From Bilamarchaeum sp040758595 (GTDB lineage Archaea; Micrarchaeota; Micrarchaeia; Anstonellales; Bilamarchaeaceae), in assembly GCA_040758595.1 (NCBI GenBank), contig JBFLVJ010000011.1, positions 1-53,243 on the forward strand: 53,243 nt of DNA, in the 5' to 3' direction. The notes under the pieces were generated by a model. It did no database searches and was not told where the DNA came from. It saw only the letters and a program-made list of their open reading frames with translations. Made by a program: the position numbers and the translations under genes. Positions 39,566 to 49,500 of the stretch are shown here, in pieces; position 1 is the first letter of the stretch, and each line of letters starts with the position of its first letter.

Positions 39566-40656
39566 GACAGCCAGTCCTTCTCGTTTATCTTCTTGTTGAT
39601 GTATTCGCCGACGAAAGTGAGCCTCTGTCCCTGAAGGGCATCCTGCTCCAGCTTCTTCTTGGTCTTGAGGACCTCCTTGAGCTCCTTGACCCAGTCCGAG
39701 TAGCGGTTTATCCAGGGGTAGCTGAGCATCTCCTCGGCCCTTTTGATGTCCACGTCCTTGGCCTTGATGGTCAATTTCTGGAGGAAATCGAACTCGCGGA
39801 TATCGGCCATGGTGACTCCGAGGAACTTGGCCTCGGGCACAGCGAAATCACGGCCCAGGTAGGCAAGGTTCATGGAGCCGGTCTTGATGGTCCAGTAGAT
39901 GTACCATCCCCAGGCATCGCAGTCCATGAGGCAGTATATCGGGAGCTTCTTGTCGGCGAGCTTCCTTAGCAGCCTTCTCGTGCCCCTGGTCGACTGCCCT
40001 TTTGGAGTCACCAGCAGGCAGTTCTCCTTTTTCCAGAACTTGTCCTCGTTGAGCCTCTGCCACAGGGCGTCTTTCTCCACGACAAGCACGTAGTCGGCAT
40101 CAAGGCTCTTTATGTTCATGCCGTTGTCCACGTCGCTCGGGATGCTCCAGCCGCTCCTTCCCTGCTTCTCCAGGTCGATGAGCGTCTCATCGCCGCCGAA
40201 TTTGTCCTGGATCACCATCGGACCTGCAACGAAGCCCTTCCGGTCTGTCGTGAGGTTCAGGTCCTCCCTCTTTATCTTGAGGGCGACCTCCAGATCCTCT
40301 ATCAAAGCGTTGGATTCGCTCTGCTCTGTGAAGAGGTCCTCGTCCATGTCCTCGCCGAGTGTGAATTTGAGCTGGTAGAAAAGACCCCTGATCGATGTAT
40401 GCAGGTTCTGGGAGAGGAACTGCTTGGTCTTGGCGGCTATCGCGACCGTCTGCATGAACGTCCTGGCCTGGGCGACGCTGAGGAACTTCCTCACTTCTTT
40501 CTTGTCGCCGGTCCTGAGGCATCCCAGTGATTCATCGAAAATGGTGTTGCTCCGGGTCCGAAGCACGGTCTCGAACGTCGGGCCATCCCCCTCATTCACC
40601 TGGCCCACCATGTCTTTGCCCAGGTCTGATAGTTTCTTTGAAGCGTCGGTCATCAT
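39562..40656 (-). CDS. top6A: DNA topoisomerase VI subunit A
   Basis: A 364-aa catalytic subunit of Topo VI, the Spo11 relative that cuts both DNA strands. The catalytic Tyr lies in SIRGLFYQLKFTL, where the first of the usual Tyr pair is Phe and the second is kept. The Toprim domain has VVEKDALWQRL (Glu) and LMDCDAWGW (D-x-D). The gene is coupled by ATGA to subunit B upstream and to the lipid reductase downstream. Confidence 0.95.
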   Translation of the reverse strand: MMTDASKKLSDLGKDMVGQVNEGDGPTFETVLRTRSNTIFDESLGCLRTGDKKEVRKFLSVAQARTFMQTVAIAAKTKQFLSQNLHTSIRGLFYQLKFTLGEDMDEDLFTEQSESNALIEDLEVALKIKREDLNLTTDRKGFVAGPMVIQDKFGGDETLIDLEKQGRSGWSIPSDVDNGMNIKSLDADYVLVVEKDALWQRLNEDKFWKKENCLLVTPKGQSTRGTRRLLRKLADKKLPIYCLMDCDAWGWYIYWTIKTGSMNLAYLGRDFAVPEAKFLGVTMADIREFDFLQKLTIKAKDVDIKRAEEMLSYPWINRYSDWVKELKEVLKTKKKLEQDALQGQRLTFVGEYINKKINEKDWLS

Positions 40657-42290
40657 TCCTCACCTTCTTCCCCGGCCGGAGCGTCATCAGGCTCGGCCGC
40701 GGGCTTCTTCCCGTCCTCTTCGCCCTTCTCTTCCTCTTGGGAGTTTTCCTCCCGGGAGTACTTCTCATCGATTATCCTGTTGAGCGCTGATTCTATCTCG
40801 GCTTTCTTGGAGCCCGATAGCGATGCCAGATCGCTTGCGATCTGCTCCACATACCTGCTCACGACCTTCCTCTTGGTGGCGATCTCATGGGCCTTCCTCT
40901 TTCCGGAGAGGTACTTCTGCACTCCCCTCGAGGCTTCCATGAGGGCGAACTTGATCTCGTCCATGACATCCTCTTCGGTCGAGATGGCCTGCTTTCCCGC
41001 GCTGGTATATGGCACATGGACGCTCACGAGGTTGACGAGCACCGCGATCGGCTCTTCTTCGAACGCCTTGACGCCGTAGCGCTTCCAATCCATCGATTTG
41101 ATGGTCTCGGTTATCGCGCAGCCACCTGAATCGAAGAGGAGCGGCACCCGGTTGGCGAAACGCATCACTTCCCCCTTCTTGCCTGCAGCCGCGACCCCGC
41201 CGCCGTATGCGATAGCGACCTCCACCATGAACGGGATCCCGCCTCGATAGACCTTCGGGCTCCTTTCGGTGACGACAAGCACCTCCGGATTGAATATGTT
41301 GGTGAATGAGACCTCCACATGGTCTTTTCCGATCGGCACCAGCGAGTCGGTGGCCGGTGATATCCATTTGACCTGCGAGAAAGCGCGCACGAGCGCTTCG
41401 GCTTCATCCCATGAGAGCTTGGCCGGATCCTTGTTGAAGTCCATGTCCGGGAGGATGCCTCTTAGCTCCTCCACCTTCCCGGCGCTCACCCTCGAGAACG
41501 TCTGCTGGAGGAATGATGAGATGCGCTTCTGTTCCTGGCTGTGCCTGGCGAACTCGAGCATGTCGTGCGTCGTTATCCCCAGAGGATGGGGCTTTATCTC
41601 GAACGGGCGCGGGGGGTTGTCCATGACCGAGCGCGGGAACACGGATCTCTGGTCGTCCGGCTCGATGAGCGTGATTATGCAGTGGGGGTTCGCCAGGGCG
41701 GTCCTCCTGAGGTATTCATAGACGCCGTAGTTGCTCCTCTCGTATTTGACGTCCTTGAACTCTGATATCACCGTGAGGCCGCTCTCCTCGGTAGGTTCGG
41801 TCCCGGTAACCGTCACGTTCGGCTTGTTCGCCTTGAAATCCATGCTTATCTCTGCGCTCAGCTTCTCTCCCTTGTGGCAGGAGACCGCCTTAGTCGGCTG
41901 GCCGGTGGTGAGATAGGAGAACATCGTGCAAGCCGCGGCTCCGATTCCCTGCTGGCCCCTCTGCTGGATGTATCTGTGGAACTTGGTGCCAGCTAGCATC
42001 TGCCCCAGGGCCTTGCCCAGATGCGTCTTCGGGATGCCCGGCCCGTTGTCCTTTATCGTCATCCGGTAGTGGCCTTTGTCCTTGTCCAGCTCATCGACCT
42101 GGACGAAAAGCTCGGGGAGCACCCCGGCCTCTTCGCATGCGTCCAGCGAGTTCGTCACGAACTCATGCACGATGATTGTGAGCGACCGGACCTTCCCTGA
42201 GAAGCCGAGCATCTGCCGGTTCTTCTTGAAGAATTCGGCCACCGAGTGCTCCTTGAACTGCTTGAATATGTCCTCTGCCATGAAAATCAC
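40653..42290 (-). CDS. top6B: DNA topoisomerase VI subunit B
   Basis: A 545-aa GHKL ATPase subunit. Nucleotide motifs are EFVTNSLDACEEAG (N box), IKDNGPGIP (G1) and QQRGQQGIGAAACTMFS (G2). The transducer region follows, and the C-terminal 40 residues are Glu-rich. The start is ATG 42281 (MAEDIFKQF) or the in-frame codon at 42290. A TATA-like ATATTAAT, inside the palindrome CATATTAATATG (42318-42329), lies upstream. With subunit A it relaxes and decatenates DNA. Confidence 0.95.
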   Translation of the reverse strand: MIFMAEDIFKQFKEHSVAEFFKKNRQMLGFSGKVRSLTIIVHEFVTNSLDACEEAGVLPELFVQVDELDKDKGHYRMTIKDNGPGIPKTHLGKALGQMLAGTKFHRYIQQRGQQGIGAAACTMFSYLTTGQPTKAVSCHKGEKLSAEISMDFKANKPNVTVTGTEPTEESGLTVISEFKDVKYERSNYGVYEYLRRTALANPHCIITLIEPDDQRSVFPRSVMDNPPRPFEIKPHPLGITTHDMLEFARHSQEQKRISSFLQQTFSRVSAGKVEELRGILPDMDFNKDPAKLSWDEAEALVRAFSQVKWISPATDSLVPIGKDHVEVSFTNIFNPEVLVVTERSPKVYRGGIPFMVEVAIAYGGGVAAAGKKGEVMRFANRVPLLFDSGGCAITETIKSMDWKRYGVKAFEEEPIAVLVNLVSVHVPYTSAGKQAISTEEDVMDEIKFALMEASRGVQKYLSGKRKAHEIATKRKVVSRYVEQIASDLASLSGSKKAEIESALNRIIDEKYSREENSQEEEKGEEDGKKPAAEPDDAPAGEEGEE

Positions 42291-42334
42291 TCTGGTCGAA
42301 GGCTTATCGCCGCTATCATATTAATATGTTGGCG

Positions 42335-42468
42335 TCAGGGAAACCGGTTTCCAGCCAGGGGTTTCCGGTTTCGGGCCTGGTGTTTCCAGTTTCCGGTTCG
42401 GGGTTCCGTTTTCCGGGTTTCCGGTCCCGTCGGCAAACCAAAACACGAAACCCAAAACACTAAACGCT
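42335..42468. repeat. Heptamer tract pair in opposing orientations
   Basis: From about 42335 to 42440 the plus strand is G/T-rich (GGTTTCC, TGTTTCC, GGTTCGG, TTTTCCG, GGTTTCC), and from about 42436 to 42467 it is A/C-rich (CAAACCA, AAACACG, AAACCCA, AAACACT). The inverted arrangement could fold into an imperfect hairpin between the Topo VI and KH genes. Confidence 0.75.
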
Positions 42469-42474
42469 GTCCTG

Positions 42475-43002
42475 CTACTGGCCTTTGAGCCTGGATTCCA
42501 TGAGGCTGCGCTTGGCTTTGGCCAGATATCCCAGGACAGTCGCGTGCCTCGCCCCGTCTATGAGCAGGCCTATGGCCTCCTTGGCGTACTCCATGCCGTC
42601 TATCCTTGATATGACCGCTATAGTATTGCCGTATATGCTCAGATATGAGTCGGTCGCCTCCTCTATGGCCGTCTTTATGCGGCCCTCTTCCCCTATCACC
42701 CGGCCCTTTATCCTGGTGACGGCGCTGTCCGAGCCGGCGACCTCCTTCAATGATATGAGATAGAAGCAGAAATCGTCCCTAGAAAGCTTGATCGCGATGT
42801 CCGGATTGAAGCCGCGCCCTATCGCCTTTATGACGTCCCTGGCGAAGAACACATCGGCCGAGTCGCCGGCCATCTCTATGTCGCCATCCTCGTGGACTTC
42901 CAGCTGGACATTGCACCTCTTCTCTATCCTCTTCTTCGTGCGCCCGTCTTTTCCCAGAATGACGCTGACGCGCTCGGCGGGTATCTTGATCAGTTCGTTC
43001 AT
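42475..43002 (-). CDS. Krr1/Dim2-like two-KH-domain protein
   Basis: A 175-aa RNA-binding protein with two KH domains. The first has ILGKDGRTKKRIEKRCNV, the second VIGEEGRIKTAIEEATDSYLSIYGNTIAVI, each with a G-x-x-G loop. Archaeal Dim2/Krr1 homologues act in 16S rRNA maturation and initiation-factor interplay. It is coupled by a 4-bp overlap to the HEAT-like gene upstream. Confidence 0.9.
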   Translation of the reverse strand: MNELIKIPAERVSVILGKDGRTKKRIEKRCNVQLEVHEDGDIEMAGDSADVFFARDVIKAIGRGFNPDIAIKLSRDDFCFYLISLKEVAGSDSAVTRIKGRVIGEEGRIKTAIEEATDSYLSIYGNTIAVISRIDGMEYAKEAIGLLIDGARHATVLGYLAKAKRSLMESRLKGQ

Positions 43003-43784
43003 TTCGCAATCCTCTTCAGTATCTTCTTGATTTCCTCGTCGGATTCGGTCTGGAGCCGTTTGGATGCCGCCTCCTTGACCTCCGCGTCACCGCCCATCGA
43101 TGACAGGACCTCTGCAGCCGCCATCCTGGCCTGGGAATCCCAGTGCGAGAGGAGCATCATGAGCGACCGCTTCACCCCTTCATCCTCTTTGATGAGAGAC
43201 AACGCTTTTATAGCATTGAGCTGGTTGGCTCCGATATCCCCCCTGGCGATTATCACCAGCTCCTTCTTGAGCGACTGGACGATCGGCCTGCTCCCCATGG
43301 AGGCTATCAGGACGAGGCCTGCCTCGCTGGTGTCCCGGCTCCGCACCAACGATGCGAGCAGCGCTGACAGCTTCTCCCCATACGCGTCATTGGCCATCAA
43401 TCGCTTGAGCGAATGTGAGAGGGGCTCCTTTATGGCTTTGTCCCCTGCGGCGCGCTGGAGGAAATCCGAGAGGGCATCGTCCCAGCCCCCGTCCAGCATC
43501 ATCATCAAGGAGTACATCGCGACGAATCTGGGTAAGAGGCCGTAGTGTTCCGTGTTCTGGGTCGTGAGCACTGAAAGGGCCACACGCATCAATGCGAAGC
43601 GGTCGTTATCCAGCGCCTTGAGATCGGTGCCGGGCTTCTTCGCTGCTGCGTAGGAGCCCATGATGCTCCAGAACAGGTCGCGGATGTTCAAATCCGGGGA
43701 GAGGTTGAACTTGCCGAGCGAGAGTTTCTTCTTCTCAGGAGCCGGGCCGCCCTCGTCATCTCCTCCGAACGCTTCTTTTGGCAT
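42999..43784 (-). CDS. HEAT-repeat-like helical protein
   Basis: A 261-aa protein, almost entirely helical, with ALRKL-like hydrophobic pairs at about 35-residue spacing (LLPRFVAMYSLMMML, LIASMGSRPIVQSLKKELVIIARG, QLNAIKALSLIKEDEGVKRSLMMLLSHWDSQARMAAAEVLSSMG). The pattern fits HEAT/ARM repeats rather than a known enzyme. It lies 4 bp downstream of the 868-aa lipoprotein gene and overlaps the KH gene, suggesting one operon of very different products. Confidence 0.65.
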   Translation of the reverse strand: MPKEAFGGDDEGGPAPEKKKLSLGKFNLSPDLNIRDLFWSIMGSYAAAKKPGTDLKALDNDRFALMRVALSVLTTQNTEHYGLLPRFVAMYSLMMMLDGGWDDALSDFLQRAAGDKAIKEPLSHSLKRLMANDAYGEKLSALLASLVRSRDTSEAGLVLIASMGSRPIVQSLKKELVIIARGDIGANQLNAIKALSLIKEDEGVKRSLMMLLSHWDSQARMAAAEVLSSMGGDAEVKEAASKRLQTESDEEIKKILKRIAK

Positions 43785-43788
43785 CGGA

Positions 43789-46395
43789 TCACGGGGGGTT
43801 GACCAGGTCCGCCGGCATATACGGATTGCCGACTTTGCTGAGGTCTTTCTCGGCCAGCGTGAAGTACTGTTTGCCGTCCGGGCAGGTGCTGTCCTTGCAG
43901 TTGGTGGCGAGGGCGATGTACGCTTCCATCTTCACCCGGCCCCTGTCGGATTCTACCGGCAGGAAAGGCACTTCGCACTTCTCCACGAACTCTATGAAAT
44001 CGGTGTATCCGTAGCAGTATCCGGGCGGCTCGTTGCGGGGAAGACCGTTCTTGCATCTCTGGGTGTCGGCCTGGCCCTCCGAGCTGGAGCAGTAGGCGGC
44101 ATCGAGCATCACTCCGGGCTTTGCGAGCCAGCTGTCCTTGAAACCTATCGCCCAGCAGTCCCCGTTCGGTATGTCCGTGGTGCATCTCGGGTGGACCGGC
44201 CACTGGGTTGTGGATATCCTCTGCGTCCCTGGCATGTCCCAGAGGCCGGAGTATTTGTTGACCGCGATGTATGCAGCGAACATGTTCGTCTTGTCGGGAT
44301 CGTTATCCTTGCTGCCGGTGAACCAGGGCAGGGTCGCGCGGTTGGCAGGGTTCTGTATCCATTGCTTGGCCTGCTGGAAGCGGGTCTCCATCTTGGCGAC
44401 GCCCACGCATATAGAGTCGCTGGCGGTGAACGGGTTGAAATCGACCGGGTCGCACGCCTTCGCAGACGCCATGTCCAGGCTGCTCCTGATGCCCGCGCGC
44501 ATGAAGACATCCACGTACTGGCCGCTCTGCCCGTCCTGGCGGAATTCAGCCGGCCAGAACGATATGGGCGGCTCGAGGCTCTGCATCAGGCCGAATGCGC
44601 ACCAGCGCCACTTGGGTTGCTGGCTGCCGGAGACGATATCGTTCACCAGGACCGGGCAGTCGGGCGTCCCCAGTCCAGGAGTGTTCTCGGGCACGTACAT
44701 CTCGTCGAACGCGATGGAGTAGCACTCATCCGCCCGGTTGAAATTGGTATCGAAGCAAGGCACGCCGTCCGCGGTCTGGAAAGATGAGGCCGGACCTGCG
44801 GCGCAGACCTTGGCCACAGAACATGGCTTGAAGCCGCTCTCGGTCGCGACGATCGCGCGGATGAGCATCGGGTCCAGGTTCCTCGCGCTCGCCCACTGGT
44901 TGATCTCAGGGTAAGCTGTGCAGTATTCCTCCTTGTACCACTGCATGGCCCGGCTCATCCTCAGGCCGGTGAAATATTCGGTAAGGGGTTTAGACAGGTT
45001 GTCTGTCAGGCACATGTCGCAGGAATATGAAAGGTTCGCTTTGGATATGTTCGGGGCGATGGCGTTGAGTATGTTCCCGCCCTGGAAACCGAAACCGCCC
45101 ACATAGCTGTACTGGGTGTTCTGGTTGCAGACCGTGCCGGACGTGTTCCCGAAGTATATCTGGGTGGTGTCCGAGGGGTTCCCGCGGTAGGTGGTGTATG
45201 ACTGGCAGCCTCCGTACCATGCCTTGAGGCGCGCATCGGTGGATGCGGCGCTGCAAGACGTGCAGTTGAGCGGATTCGTGAGGCCGGGGGCGTTCGTGCT
45301 GTTGAACGTGTAGGCTGCTATGCCGATCACTCCGCGCTTCTGCAGGTCCTGGATGCCGAAGGGGAAGAATGACTTGTATCCCTCCACGACCTCGTTCTCG
45401 CTCCAGGTGCACGCCCCGGAAACGCTGGTGCTCCCATTGTCGAACATGACATATGGGATGATGCTGGGCTTTGTGAGGTTGTAGAGGGCATATGATGAGA
45501 ATAGCGTCGCTTCCTGTATCGCCCGGCTTCCCATGCAGGTCTTGGTGAACCGGCTGTCCACCCCGTAGGCGACGAGATCCACCATCTTGCTGTCGAGGCC
45601 GAGTTCGTCCATGACGGCATCAAGGGCCGCATAATCATTGAGCTTGGGGGCTACCGCAACGAAGCAGTATATCTTGTTGTTGTCGCGGTCGTTTCCGCAG
45701 CCGCGGTTTATCTGGCGCACCTGCTCGGCCACCATCGCAGCCTGCGACTGGTCGAAGTTCATCTCTGACACCACCACCACCGGACCTACATGGTCCTTGG
45801 TGAGCAGTCCGTTGTAGTAGTTCCTGCCGTCGTTGCCGAGGATGCGGCTGATCTCGTATGCCCGGCTGGCATTGACGTTCGTGCCGTTGCTGTAGAGGAC
45901 GAAGACAGGGACCACGCCCTTGCTGAGGAAGCACATGGCCCGCTTCGCATCCGGAAGGAGGTAGGGCTCGTTCTGGGAGCCGACCAGCCACTGCACCGAC
46001 ATTGTCATGCGGTCGGCGCAGTAGGTGTTCGCGAGCCCGAAATCACCGAATGTGGGGCCCTGGCCGACCATGAACTCGAGCGGGAACGGCTCGCCTTTCT
46101 TGGCGTTGTCATTGAGCTCGGCCAGCTTCTCCGGCTTGCACTCCTTCTCTACATAGCAATACCCTCCGATGAGATTCTTCCTGCCCGGAAAGAGAGGGGT
46201 GTTGTTCCTGCAGACCATGCACCAGCAGCTGCCTTCCTGGCACTCGGCCAGGCCATCTGTGCTGGACATGGCGACCGGTTTGAGGGAATCACGATACATC
46301 TCCTCGAAGCCGGTATGGCCGCTGCTCAGCCTCTGGAGACAAGCGGAAAGAAGCACAATACCGAATAGGAGTATGACTATCGTGGCCGGCCGCAT
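43789..46395 (-). CDS. Secreted lipoprotein with lytic-transglycosylase-like domain
   Basis: An 868-aa exported protein. The signal peptide ends LLSAC (Cys19). Residues about 95-340 have alternating strands and helices (GVVPVFVLYSNG, GPVVVVSEMNF, IYCFVAVAPKL, VDLVAYGVDSR, SIIPYVMFDNG) as in a TIM-barrel hydrolase. Residues about 490-605 match the SLT lysozyme-like domain: LDPMLIRAIVATESGFKP with the likely catalytic Glu, and later FGLMQSLEPP, separated by a Cys-rich insertion. The protein has more than 30 cysteines and several N-x-S/T sites. Its own minus-strand TATA (TTTTTATATT, about 46434-46425) precedes it. The target is unknown; Archaea generally lack peptidoglycan. Confidence 0.75.
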   Translation of the reverse strand: MRPATIVILLFGIVLLSACLQRLSSGHTGFEEMYRDSLKPVAMSSTDGLAECQEGSCWCMVCRNNTPLFPGRKNLIGGYCYVEKECKPEKLAELNDNAKKGEPFPLEFMVGQGPTFGDFGLANTYCADRMTMSVQWLVGSQNEPYLLPDAKRAMCFLSKGVVPVFVLYSNGTNVNASRAYEISRILGNDGRNYYNGLLTKDHVGPVVVVSEMNFDQSQAAMVAEQVRQINRGCGNDRDNNKIYCFVAVAPKLNDYAALDAVMDELGLDSKMVDLVAYGVDSRFTKTCMGSRAIQEATLFSSYALYNLTKPSIIPYVMFDNGSTSVSGACTWSENEVVEGYKSFFPFGIQDLQKRGVIGIAAYTFNSTNAPGLTNPLNCTSCSAASTDARLKAWYGGCQSYTTYRGNPSDTTQIYFGNTSGTVCNQNTQYSYVGGFGFQGGNILNAIAPNISKANLSYSCDMCLTDNLSKPLTEYFTGLRMSRAMQWYKEEYCTAYPEINQWASARNLDPMLIRAIVATESGFKPCSVAKVCAAGPASSFQTADGVPCFDTNFNRADECYSIAFDEMYVPENTPGLGTPDCPVLVNDIVSGSQQPKWRWCAFGLMQSLEPPISFWPAEFRQDGQSGQYVDVFMRAGIRSSLDMASAKACDPVDFNPFTASDSICVGVAKMETRFQQAKQWIQNPANRATLPWFTGSKDNDPDKTNMFAAYIAVNKYSGLWDMPGTQRISTTQWPVHPRCTTDIPNGDCWAIGFKDSWLAKPGVMLDAAYCSSSEGQADTQRCKNGLPRNEPPGYCYGYTDFIEFVEKCEVPFLPVESDRGRVKMEAYIALATNCKDSTCPDGKQYFTLAEKDLSKVGNPYMPADLVNPP

Positions 46396-46442
46396 AGATA
46401 TCGCAACATATTAGACTGACCGGGAATATAAAAATATTGGTT

Positions 46443-46520
46443 TTGAGTCTCGGGTTCTGCGTTCTGGTCTCGGGTTCTGCGGCCGGCTTTTAAGACCCCA
46501 GACCCAAGACTGGAGACCAT
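46443..46520. repeat. Heptamer tract pair in opposing orientations
   Basis: G/T-rich units (TCTCGGG, TTCTGCG, TTCTGGT) are followed after CGGCCGGCTTTTAA by A/C-rich units (AGACCCC, AGACCCA, AGACTGG, AGACC). The two halves are imperfectly self-complementary. It lies in the 155-bp gap between the giant gene and the lytic lipoprotein gene. Confidence 0.6.
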
Positions 46521-46551
46521 ATAAGAAAATGAGAAAAGAAAGAAGAAAAGA

Positions 46552-49500
46552 CTAATACTGGGCCTGCCTGCAGCTCGGGTTCTTGCAGATGCTTCCGCGG
46601 TAGTTGGACATGCCGCACTTGGGGCAGTAAACCACCATGGACATCTTGTTGGGCTGGAAGAACCTCGAGGCTCCGTTGCCCATGCTCTCGGCCATGCCGC
46701 GCATGGCATCTCCGAAGCTCTGTCCGTGGCCCTGCTTGGCGCGCGCCACCCTCCTTGCGACGATCTCCTTGGGGGAGAGCGACTGCGGGAAGCCTGGGAC
46801 CGGCATGTGCCAGAGGAACGCCACCGGGTTCGCCCAGCCGAACAGCGAGTTCTGCATTATGCCGAACCCTCTGATCTCCTGGTCTCTCTTTATGGCGAGG
46901 GCTTCTGCCGAGACGGTTCTCCTGGTGGTGTTGTCCAGGGCCGCTTTCTGGAGCTCCTTGTCGTACATGAAGGCTCCTTCCTTGGTCCTGTACAGGTACT
47001 CCGCCATCGGAGCGTCGGCCTTCATCGTCATCCGGTAGTCGTAGACGGTCTCGCCGGGGTTGACGTCTCCGGTCCTGGCGTTGACGTATACGCCCTTCTT
47101 GGCCAGGAATATGTCCTGCGGGGCCTGCCTCAGGCCTGAGAGATAGTCATAGCCGGAGAGCTGGTGCTTCTCGAGGCTGCCTCCCATCTTGTTGAGGCTG
47201 GCTATCCTGCCTGCGGTCTTGCCCGAGCCCCACTTGAAGGAGAACGGGTTCAGAGACTGCATGGCCTCGTGGATCCTCGGTTCGGTGTAGTTCCAGGTCC
47301 GAAGGGCATCCTGGGTGGCATCCCACCTGGATGAGTAGCCCTGCATGGACATCTGGAGCCCCCTGATCATACCGACATAAGGCCTCATGACCTTGCCGGC
47401 GAAGTCCAGGGTGTGCCCCGAAGTCGCCATGAAGCTGGCATACTCGCCCTTGCTCATGAACGCCCTGAGGTTGTCCTTCACGTTGAAGGGCAGGCCAGGA
47501 CCGAACTGGAACGAAGCCGAAGCCGCCTGCTGGTGGCTGTGCGAGGAAGACATCCTCCAGGGGTTCCTGTCTATGGCGTACTGCCACACCTGGATGAAGG
47601 CGCCGTGCTGTGCGGCTGCGGCCCTGTAGGCCACCTTCTCCTCCTCGGTGAGTCCCTTGAGCACCTGGCCCGACTGTATGGCGTTCGCCATCCTGAAGGA
47701 CTGCATCCTCATCTGGGACGATACCGGAGTCAGGTCGTATGATGTCTGGTGGACCGCACCGCCGGCCGCCAGAGCGACCTTGGAGACATAGTCACCCATG
47801 TGGTTGCCTATGTCCCTGAACGGCTTTATCACGCCGCTCATGGTGTGGCCATCCGCTCCGAAGAACCTCAGCGGCGAAGGCGCCACAGGCTGGACGTGCG
47901 TCTTGTTCTGCACGCTCACCGCGCTGTGCTCCCAGAACTTGGAGTAGTCGTGGGTGGTCTGGCCATACTGCCAGAGGACCGCTGCCAGCACTTTCTCCTT
48001 GTCGTAGCTGTAGCCGCCGCTCTTGGCCCACTTCACGGTCTCCTGCACGAAGGGCTGCCAGTCGTTGACATCCTTGGAGCTGCGGAGCTTGCCGTACTGG
48101 CTCATGAGGTCGTTCCTGCCGCCGAAGCTTATCGAGACCTCCTCGGCTATGAACTTCCTCATCACGCCCTTGTCGTCGCGCAGCGCCGTCTCTCCTGCCA
48201 TGACACGGTCCATGTCGCTGAGCATCATGCCCTTCTTGTAGAAGGCGAATCCGCCTTCGTGGAGCATGACGACAGCCTGCTTGGACCGGGTTATGTCATC
48301 GTAGGTCATGGGCTTGGAGAGGACGCTGTTGTAGGCATCCCTGTGGGTCTCCATGAGCTCCCTCAGCTTGTTTATGTGCTTCGGGTTGGTCATGTCGAGC
48401 TTCTCGAGGAAGACCCTGTCGGGGTGGTTGTTGGAGAGACCCTTCTCTTCGAGCGCCTTCTCCATGAAGCCTGCGACCACGCCGGCATAGAACCTCATGG
48501 TCTCCCTGGTGGTGCCGTAGGCGTTCTGGCCGAAGTGCGAGTTGAACCTCTGCTCCATGTCCTGGTGGAGCTGGTCGGCTATCCACAGCTTCTTGGCGGC
48601 CTGTGTCCTCTGCTCGACAGTCCAGCTGGCAGATCCGGCCATCCGGTTGAGCTCTGCCTCTATGGACTGCTTGAGCGCAGGGACATAGCTCTTGGTGAAG
48701 CGGGATTCGACCCACTGGCCTATCGCGAAGTTCTCCCTCGGATCGAGGCCTGCAACCCAGTGGCGCTTGGTGTCCACCAGGGTATAGCTCTGCGGGAGCT
48801 GGAGCTCCAGATCAGAAGCCCTCCAGGTCATCCTGCCGGTCTTCTTGTCTATATCGCCGGCGCGGGGGGTCAGGCCGCCATACATGAAGCCGACTATCTC
48901 GCTTATGCTGGCTGAGTTGACGCTCTTGCCCTTGGAGTACTGGGTGAATGCCTGCTTGCCCTCATCGGTGAAGAGCGAGAGCAGGTCCTGCCTGTTGCGC
49001 TCTGCGACCTTCTTCAGCTCGGCCGGATTGCGCATGTGCTCCGGAAGGTGCTCCATGCCAGCGGTCGGATCGAGAGAGGCGAGCCTGTTGACCACGTTCA
49101 GCCTGGCGGACTTGAGCTCCTGCTCTATGCCGCCCCTGAGGTAGCCGTTCTCGCCATCCCATACCATCGTGCGCAGGACCATGGTCTCCCAGACCTGGTG
49201 CTCCCTGAGCGATTCGCCGCCCACGTGGCAGACGAACGCATCATCGTGCACCTTGGCCCCGCCGTTTATGGCCATCTTGACCTTGTTCTGCTCCTCGAGC
49301 AGCTGCTGGAGCTGGAAGAGCTTCTCGTGCTCGGCGTGAGGTGAGGCGTCTATCTTGTCGAGCCTCTGCGAGAACGCCAGCATCTGGTGGTCCAGGTGCG
49401 CGCCGTTCTTCTCTGCGAGCTTGACCAGCTCTGCGAGCTTCTCCTTCCCGCTCATCGCGCTGTTGGAGAGTATGTGCCTTATCTCGGCTTCGGCGTGGGC

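Noticed and set aside
40360..40420. Loss of the catalytic Tyr in Topo VI A
   Set aside because: Only the first of the usual Tyr pair is replaced by Phe; the second, catalytic one remains.
42335..42468. CRISPR array
   Set aside because: The repeats are 7 nt, degenerate and without spacers.
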